From Bettongia penicillata ogilbyi (lineage: Eukaryota > Chordata > Mammalia > Diprotodontia > Potoroidae), in the NCBI GenBank assembly GCA_023548195.1, contig JAJHZJ010000043.1, positions 868,001 through 932,000 on the forward strand: a stretch of 64,000 nt of DNA, given 5' to 3'. Below are positions 50,001 through 59,000 of the stretch, one piece after another. Within the stretch, counting starts at the first letter, position 1, and every line of letters starts with the position of its first letter. A program made the position numbers and the translations under genes. The notes beneath the pieces are model-generated. The model did no database searches and was not told the DNA's origin. It saw nothing but the letters and a program-made list of their open reading frames with translations.

Positions 50001-53000
50001 GTTCCTGTTTTTTCTAGTGTTTTCAGTAGGCACAGGTGCTGTATTTTGTCAGAAGCTTTTTCTATTTGTTAATATAATCCTTTGATTTTTGGTAGTTTTC
50101 CTAACATTGTTCTTGCCCTGTATTCCTTATATAAATCGAGGCTGATCACATACATTGCTTGTAACCTCCTTGCTAGTATTTTATTTAAATTTTTTTGCGT
50201 CAATATTGATTATGGAGATTGATCTATAGTTTTCTTCCTCTGTTTTTGCCCTCCGTATTTTAGGTATCAAAAACATATTTGTGTCATAGAATTTGGTAGC
50301 ACTATTCTACCTATTTTTTCCAACAGTTTATGTAGTATTGGAATTGATTGTTCTTTAAATATTTGGTAGGATTCACTTGTAAACCCGTCTGACCCTGGGG
50401 TTTTTTTCTTAGGGAATCTCATTTGTAGATGGGTCAGTTTATTTTTTTTAAGCTAGGGTTATTTAAGTATTCTATTTCCTTTTCTTTTCATCTGGACAGT
50501 TTTATATTTTTGTAAGTTTTCATTTAGATTATTAATTTTATTGGCATATAATCAGGCAAGATAATTCCTAGCGATTGTTTTAAATTCATCTTCTTTGGTT
50601 GTGCATTTACCCTTTTCATCTTTGATACTAACAATTTGATTTTTTTATGAAAGCTTGGACCAGGGTGGTGGCATTGTCAGAGGAGAGAAGGGTGTGTAAT
50701 AGAGAGTTGCTGCAAAAGTGAAAGCAACAGGCCTTGGCACTATATTGGGTATGGGGAGAGGAGTGTGAAAGTCAGGGAGGAGTCCAGGAGGACTCCTAGT
50801 TTGGGAGTGTGGGCCTCAGGAGGATGGTGGTTCTCTTGACAAGAGTAGGGAAGGTGTGTAGAACTTTCTGTTTTGGATTGTCTACTGGACGTCCATTTGG
50901 AGTTGAGAGACTGGGGTAGGATAGGTAGATCAGAGAATTATCAGCAAAGAGTGGGCATTAAATCCAAGAGAGGTGAGGAGATCCCCCAGGGAAACAGTAC
51001 AGGAACCAGTGCAGACACACAGTTCTGCCACGTGCACAACTTGGATGAAGACACGGCAAAAGGGCCTGTGAATGTTTAGATGAGGGAGGAGAACTGACAG
51101 TATCACGAAGGCCTAGAGAGAAGAGGGTGTCCAGCAAGACATGGTGTTTGATGGTGTTATCCTGGTGAATGTCCATGGGTTTGAGAAGGTAATGAGGTGG
51201 ACCGGGGCATTCTCTGTCCCTTTTTTTCTTCTGTCTTCTCTTGCGGCACAGGTTGTGTTTCTTCCACCCTTATGTGTCTTGTATCCAGTCCCTTCTTCTT
51301 CATCTGTCCACCCACCACCCGTTTATACCCTCATTATCACCTTCTTGAGATATGGCAGGAGTCTCCTAAAAGTGATTTCTACTTTTACATTCTCCCTGTG
51401 CTCCAAATCATCTTTTATATCTGCCAGCATCCTATTTCTTTCCTGTGGATCTGGAATTTCTTCAGGGGTTTCTATTATTTCTGGAGTTGAGTTCAGATTC
51501 CTCTTGCTAGCATTCAGAGATCTTCCATGACTTGGCATCACCTTATTATTTCAGCCTTCTGTCATAATCCTGTTTTTCATCCTCTCTGTAGTTCATCCAA
51601 AATAATCTACTCTCTTTATGTATGAGGTGTTCAGAGAGAAAGAGCACCTGTGAGGTGGGAGGGCCTTTCAGTGCTGCTCATCCACTTTTGGTGCCTGCCT
51701 GGCACCTGACTTTCACCCATGACTTCAAGAAGCTGTAGTAGGCGCAGTGGCCATACTGTGGTAAAACTGTCTCCGTGGAGAGGCTAAGCCAGATTGAGCT
51801 AAGTGTCAGGCCTCAAATCCATTGGTGACTTAGGGGTTGTTTGCCCCATACATGTGAAGACTTGCACCAGTGGAATAGACGGATGAGAACACTGTGTTCC
51901 AGTGGTCATAAGGGTGACTGAAGCAGGTGCAGCAGAGCACTTAGAGCTTGGTCAGACATGGAAGAAGCCAAAAATGTCCACTGGCTCCTGAACCACTGCA
52001 GGTTGTCCTGACTTTTGCCTTGCCACCGTACTGTAATGCCGATGACTTGATGCAGCTCTACGTCATGTGCAGGCCAGGACATGACAGTGATGTCCTTGGT
52101 CCTCTTTGAAAATGGCCAAACAGCAACACCAGTGACGTCTTACAGAAGGATGATGCAGTTAGTGCGGAGTCAAGTCCCTGGTTCCACCTCTGTGAGGAAC
52201 CTTAGGCGTCTTTCTTTAATGAACAGTTCCTTAAACCACATCCTACCCTGAAATCTTAGATCCTTTTTCCTAAGTGTTTGTGGCTCCCCAGAGTCCCCAG
52301 GTCCCAGGACCCTCTCTGTGTACCCCATGGGCTGTTCAGCCTATTGAGGATTCCCTGGACCTCCTCCAACAGTCCCCTTTTCTGCTGAGGTCTCGCCTTC
52401 ATCTGCATCACCTGTATTTGGGCTTTTGACAAATCTTGTGCTGTCTCTGTCTTTGCCGTAGTTTGCACCCCCAATTACTTCCTCTTTGGTCTCCCAATTC
52501 CTCTGCAGTCCACGTCCCCCTCCGCTATTGGGTGCCCAAAGCAAGGCTTGCTGGTCCCCGCTGTCCCACTCCCTACTTCATCTGCTTTGTCTCACTTACA
52601 TCTCTGTTTCCTAGGGGGCAGAAGTTTCAGAAGGACTTTCTGGATCCCATCCTAGAGACCAGGAGCCTCCCAGAAGAGGCCAGTGGCTGGTCTCCATCAT
52701 ATGACTGTGTATGTGCTAGATGTGTAACAAGTGCTTTTTGAGTTGGCTGGCCTGCCCAACAGCACCACCGTCAGTTGGGACCTTGTTTTTGGGGGTTCTG
52801 TGTTTAGTCCTTCTGGATTTTTCTCCCATATCGGTTCTTCAGGGACCTTTGGGGGAATCCGCCCTCTCAGCTTCCATGATTTCCCATTCTACTCTCTTCT
52901 CTCCGAGTGATCCCGCCTCCAAGGTCACCACTGCATGAAATGGCGCCTCTGCCAAGACCGTGGCCTCTGAGAGTGGCTCCTTTCTTCCACTACCAGTTTG

Positions 53001-56000
53001 TCATTTCTCTGTAGCGTACCTACTCATGCCTCTTCACTGCCCCTTTCCCACCCTCCCACATGTTCCTGAGACCATGACTGCATGTGTTGGACAAAGGTGC
53101 CGTGGAATTGTGAGGATGCCAGAGATGTGTGACCTGCCTCAGGAGTGCCCAGAGGAGATGGGGCAGAAGTGTGCACATTCTTCAAGGACAGTTAGGGCCA
53201 CATCACAAACAATGGCTAAGGAAGAAGAAGTCACACTGTGCCCCATCTGGCACATCTGCAGACATCCTGCATGCGGGGCCAGAGGCTGAAAGCTGGCATG
53301 GCCGTTGTCCTTTGTACAAGACGTGGTGGGACGGCTCTGATGTATTTTTACCATGGGCAACCCTGGCTGCCTCCTCTGCACCTTCCTCCCCTCGTCAGGA
53401 CCCTCTGTGCTTAGGTGGGACTCCCCTCATGTGACCCCCAGGGTGGTTACTTGGTGCCATGTGTGTCCAGTCCCAGGCCTCATAGGTAGGAGGGTGGGCA
53501 GTAGCCATGAGAAGACCTGGCACTTGGTGGGAAACCTCCATGGTCTCCAGGAATGTGCACTGCCCTTCTGAACTGGGGCTCACTTCTTATGTCCCACCGC
53601 CTGTTGCCTCCAGGACTCCAGGGTACCGTTGTTCCCTCTGAGGCTTTTCTTCACGGCTTGGTGACTGGGATTCTCCCCTGCTTGTGTGGGCTTCGTGTTC
53701 TTTGTGGAATTAGACACCAAAGCTCAAGGGCCTCTCTGGAATTCCTTCTCTGAGACCCTTTTTTTATGTCATTGTCTGCTGGGTCTTGTCTACCTCTCCT
53801 CCCATTTTCCCTTGCGCGGGAGACAGAGAAGCCTAGCCTGGCAGTCATTCAGCATCAATTAAGTGCCAACTGTGTGTAGGTGCAGTGCTTAGGGTTTGGG
53901 ACACAAGGAAAGGCAAAACTAGGCTGTGTCCTCAAGGCACTTGTTTTGACTAGGGGAGACATGTCTGTCTCGGAGTGGGGAGAGAGAGTGCTCCAGGTGT
54001 GCGGGCAGCAGGGAAGGGAGATGATGTGTGTCTGTGGAGGAGGGCACTGGATCATGAGGGGCCATTTATGGAGCTGCTGGAGGTTATGGAGTAGGGAATG
54101 GCATGTCAGATCTGCACTTCAGGAGAATCTGTTTAGTGGCTGAATGAAGGATGGACTTGGGGGGGTGGGGCATTGACTGAGGCAGCTGTGAAGGGGCTGA
54201 GGATCTGCATCAGGTCAGGGTCAGAGGAGAGAGGGCGGTGTAGTGGAGAGAGACTGCTAAGGGGAGGTGGGCAGGCCTTGGTTACAGCCTGGATCAGGGG
54301 GGTGGGGGGGTCAGACAGAGCTTAAGGCTGTGGCTTGTCTCCTTTTGTCTTTGCAGCACATCATTCCACTTGGTTCTGTAGTTTCTGGCAGGTGCAGAAT
54401 AATTGGAATTAGGCATATTCAAATCTTTTCTTTCTGCTTGGAAGTCTTTCCTTCTGTTCTCTTGCAGAAGTTGTACTTTGGCAGTGAAATTGTTCAGTTG
54501 AATTGATGGGTCTTGTAATTTCCAGTATAGAGTTTTTTCTGTAGGCAGTCTGCAGGTTCTGTGATTGACCCTTGGTTTTCTGCCTTTGGAAGTCCTGGGC
54601 CTTTTTCTCTTACCAATTCTTGCATTACATACTCATTCATTGACTGGCATTCGTTGGCATGACTTAGAATCTTCAGCTATTTTATTCATCCTTTCTTTGA
54701 GGTCATTATATTTTGCTTGTATCAGGTTCACATTTTCTTTAAAACTTCCTGCTTTTTGCGTTTCTTTTGCTTGATTGTCCTTCCTTTTGGTGCATTTGTT
54801 TTCCCCAACAGCTGTTCTCTTTTGGTTCTTTAGTGAGGTCCCTCCCCCCCCCAATTTAAGGGTTTTTCTTTAACCCCTTCTTTTGCCTATGAAGACCATC
54901 CATTCTGTATTCATCATACTTATTTATTTCTTAAACCACTAGGGAACACCCCACTGAGGTTACCTGTTTTCTTGAGCATCTGCATTGGAAGTTGTTTGGT
55001 TTTCTTTTGTTTTGCAGTATTTATTCAGGAATGCTTGGACTCATTTAGGTGATCTGGAGGCCATCTTCCCATCTGTCATTAATATCTTTGCTTTATCTGC
55101 TTGTGTTTAAAGTTTTTTAAACTGCTTTTTCTTCCTCCTGAGATCTTTGATGTTTGGGACCTGGAAGTGAGTAGGTACAAGGTACTACCAGGGGAGTGTG
55201 GTGGAGAAAATTCAGAGAGCCAGAGTTTGAGCTCAGAGGGGAATGAAGACTGGGCTTGCCTGAATACTTTTCTTTAAATGAAAATATTCCCTTATTTCCC
55301 TTGTGGCTTTCTCAGGGGCCAGCCTCAGTCTCTGCCTCAGATGACTTTTGGGGTCAGGACTCAGCCTCAGCTGGATGCCAGTCTTCTTACCTCCAGGCCC
55401 CACCCTGGCCTTTAGCCCCACCCCCTTCTGTTCCTCAGTTCTCTGGTAGATGCTACTCTGGAGGTGGGGTCTGGCCAGTAGTCATGGGGGTCAGTTGGGG
55501 AAGGCACTGGGTGAAGGATTGAGGGAACCCACTGACAGGTCATAGAGGTGTGGCCTCAGAATTAGGATTTTTGGTGACTTTGTGGAAATAGTGAAAATTA
55601 CAGTCAGTGTGAATCTGACCACGCTGTCTGCCTCTGATTCTTGATCTGTAAAATGGGAACCATAAAAGCACCAATCTCCAAGAGCGTTATAAAGGTCCAA
55701 TGACATATTTGACAAGCACTTTGCAAGTCTCAGACTACTGTAATTAGGCTGGCGATGGAGAAATTCCTGGTTTGGAGAGGCTGGCAGATTTCTCCCTTCT
55801 GCCTTCTTGTTGGCCATGTGACCTGGAAGTCCTCCAGAGGAAGTCAAATCAAAGAAAGAGGTGCAGATGCCCATCCCACTCATGGGTCTCCTAGAAGCCA
55901 TTTTCACTTCTTGGGTGTGATGAGCCTCATAATGAGAACATGGAAAGATCACAGGGGAGAGGTACAGTAATGATCAGTCACACTCCCAGAACCGAGGAAA

Positions 56001-59000
56001 GAAAGCCCACTGGTTATGCTAGGGTACACACAGCAAAGGTGGGGTGGCTGGTGGGGAGGTCACCCAGCCCAGCTGAGTTAGGCAGAGGGGAGGGGCTGGG
56101 GCTACTAAGGACCTCCTCATCCTTTGCTGTTTGGATGATGACTGCTTTATAGGACAGTGGAGGATGGGCCTGTTTGACCTCTTATTGAAGGCATTTTTCT
56201 TTCCAGTCTTCATCATTTCCCTTGAGATTTTGTTTTTCTAATACTGTAAAGTAAACTTTTGGAAGCTTGATTTGTAGGGTATTGAATAAGCAACTTAATT
56301 TCAGTAGTATTGGTATTTTTAGAAATTGATTTGATCTACCCATGAGCAATTAGTATTTTTCTAATGATTTAGATCTGCTTTTCCTTAAATAGTTTTATAA
56401 TTGAATTCATATAGATCCTATATGTGTTTTGTTAGGGAGACTCCCAACTGTTTTATACCTTCTGTAGTGATTTTAACTGAACTTTCCCTTCATCTCTTCT
56501 GGCTGAGTTTTGTTGGTGATACATGGAAATGCTGATGGTTTACATGGATTTATTTTATATCCTCAACTTGCTGAAGTTGACTGTTTAGTTGACTCTTGGT
56601 TCTCTAAGCAACCCATCATATCACTTGTAAGAAGTGGTAATTTTATTTGTTCTTAATATGTATTTTCTGAATCCTTTCCTCTTCTCTTCCCTCTTCCCTT
56701 TTTCCCTTCCCTGTTTTCCTTTCCCTTTGCCCTTCATTTCTAGGACTCTGCCTGACATTTTGGCTTTATCCCTGATCTTATTGCAAATGACTAGTTCTTG
56801 TAAAGAAAGGTCCACATTTCTTTTTTTTATGGGTTTTTGTTGTGGTTTTAATAATGATCATGTCTCAAAAAACCTAGAATATCCACAAATTAAATAGTCC
56901 CAATTAAAAATCAAAATAAAAATCTTAAAAATCAAAGATGAATAAAATTGAGAATAAAAGTCACTGGATTAACAAAACTACTCAGGCTCTTCTGATTTTT
57001 ATAAAAAAGAAGACAAAAATGAGAATTCGTGACAAAGGAAGAAGAGATAACAAAATTACTCGGAGCAGTTTTATATGCCAGTGAAATCAACAATTTAAAT
57101 GGAGTGCATGGAAGTTTAAAATTATCTAATACGCAGCTTAACACAACAAGTGATAGAGAATTTAGGTGATTCAGATGTAGAGGAAAGACACTGAACAAGT
57201 AATAAAGGAACAACCAAAGGAAAAATAAATCCTGGGACCAGATGGATTTATAAGTCACTTTTGTCACATTCTCAAAGAATAATCCTGGTCTTCTACAAAT
57301 GAGAAAAGGAGAGAGCCACAAAAAGAAAGAACGACAGACCATTGTCCCCAAATGGCCATAAATGTCAGACTTTTAGAGGGTGACCACATGAATCATGTAG
57401 AGAATAGTGACTGTGATTCGGTCAACTTGTGCTGAAAGCTTTTTTAAGAGAAGACAACCTTTGTAATTTTTAAGTGCAGTGTTTTCATTGGTGCCATCCC
57501 ATCCTCTCTGCCCTTTGCACATAGTAGGACATGTAAGCACCATTCTTGTGGGGCTTCTGAGGGAGCCTTTCTGGACTCATGTGTGCTGCTCATATGGCAG
57601 GCTGGACCACAGCACTGATGCTTCTACAGCTGGCCTTTTTTCCCCTCATTCTTCCCAAGGTGCGTTTCGATAGTATTGGAGGATTGAGCCATCACATTCA
57701 TGCACTAAAAGAAATGGTCGTGTTTCCACTTCTGTATCCTGAAATTTTTGAAAAATTCAAAATTCAGCCTCCCAGGTACGTGAAGCCTCTGGTCCTGTTG
57801 GTGGCCCTATTCCCTGTCCAAGGTGCTGGCCTGTAGAGGTCAGATTGGCTGTCCACCAAGCACTCACTGACTGGTGGGCCTACTCCCTCCTCCCTTCTCT
57901 CCCCACTTGAATGCTCATTGCCACCTTCTCTCTGGCTAATATAGAACCTACCCTCCCCTTTCCTTCCACAGGGGCTGCTTGTTTTATGGTCCCCCCGGCA
58001 CTGGTAAGACCTTGGTCGCCAGAGCACTGGCTAATGAATGCAGCCAGGGAGACAAGAAGGTGGCTTTCTTCATGCGCAAAGGAGCAGACTGTCTGAGCAA
58101 GTGGGTTGGGGAATCTGAGCGGCAGCTTCGGCTGCTTTTTGACCAGGTAATGGAAGGCCCTGTCTGGCATAGCAAAGGGCTTTGAAGCTTGCCTGGATCC
58201 TGTGTGTCTCTGGGCAAGGGGCATTTAGGAGAAGAGTGAGCCCCTACCCAGGAGACCCTAGGAAGGGTCCTGAGAGTGAGGGGAGGGCACTGTTTGGTCT
58301 GTGATTCGCTTCTCTGGCATTCAGTGTTCTGTGCACAAACACACCTACTTCAGTCCCACCTCTGATGCCTTCTCCAAGGTGGAGGGAGACCCCTCAACCT
58401 CTTGGGCTTGTGCCAGCCACTCAGGCTGGCTAGGCTGTCACATGACTTGTTTCTCTAATGTGTAAGGGCCAGCCTTCTGTCTGAGTTTGAGGACTGTGAG
58501 GGGGTAGAATTGTCTGGCCTCATCCCCTTGGAGAGGGGAGGTGACACTCAGGTGAAGTTTGCCACCCAGCAGATATAATGGGGAGAATTCTCAGGCCCCT
58601 GCAAGGGAGCAGACAGTGACAGTGCCAGCCTAAAAAAGGGAAGCAAAACTCAGCCAGGTCAAACCCTGTGCTCTTTGCTCCAGGGTCACTCAGCCCATGG
58701 ATTTGGGCAGTTACCTAGCTACTTTGGAGCAGAATCTGGGCATTTCGGTCATTCCTACTCTGTGCCAGCTTACACTGTGCTAAGCTTAGCAGACACACAA
58801 AGAGGCATCTGATCAAGGGTCTCATGCTTGCCTTTGGAAAGGAGAAAGACTAGTCCCAAAGGGGTGATGTTGCAGGGGAGGACCCCAGGGGTCTGTAGGC
58901 TCACTGATTATTTTTATTAGTGATGATGATAAAGGCCTAGATAATTTGTTGTTAGATTTGCACATGACAGTGAGCTGGCAGGGAGAGTTAACCCACCACA

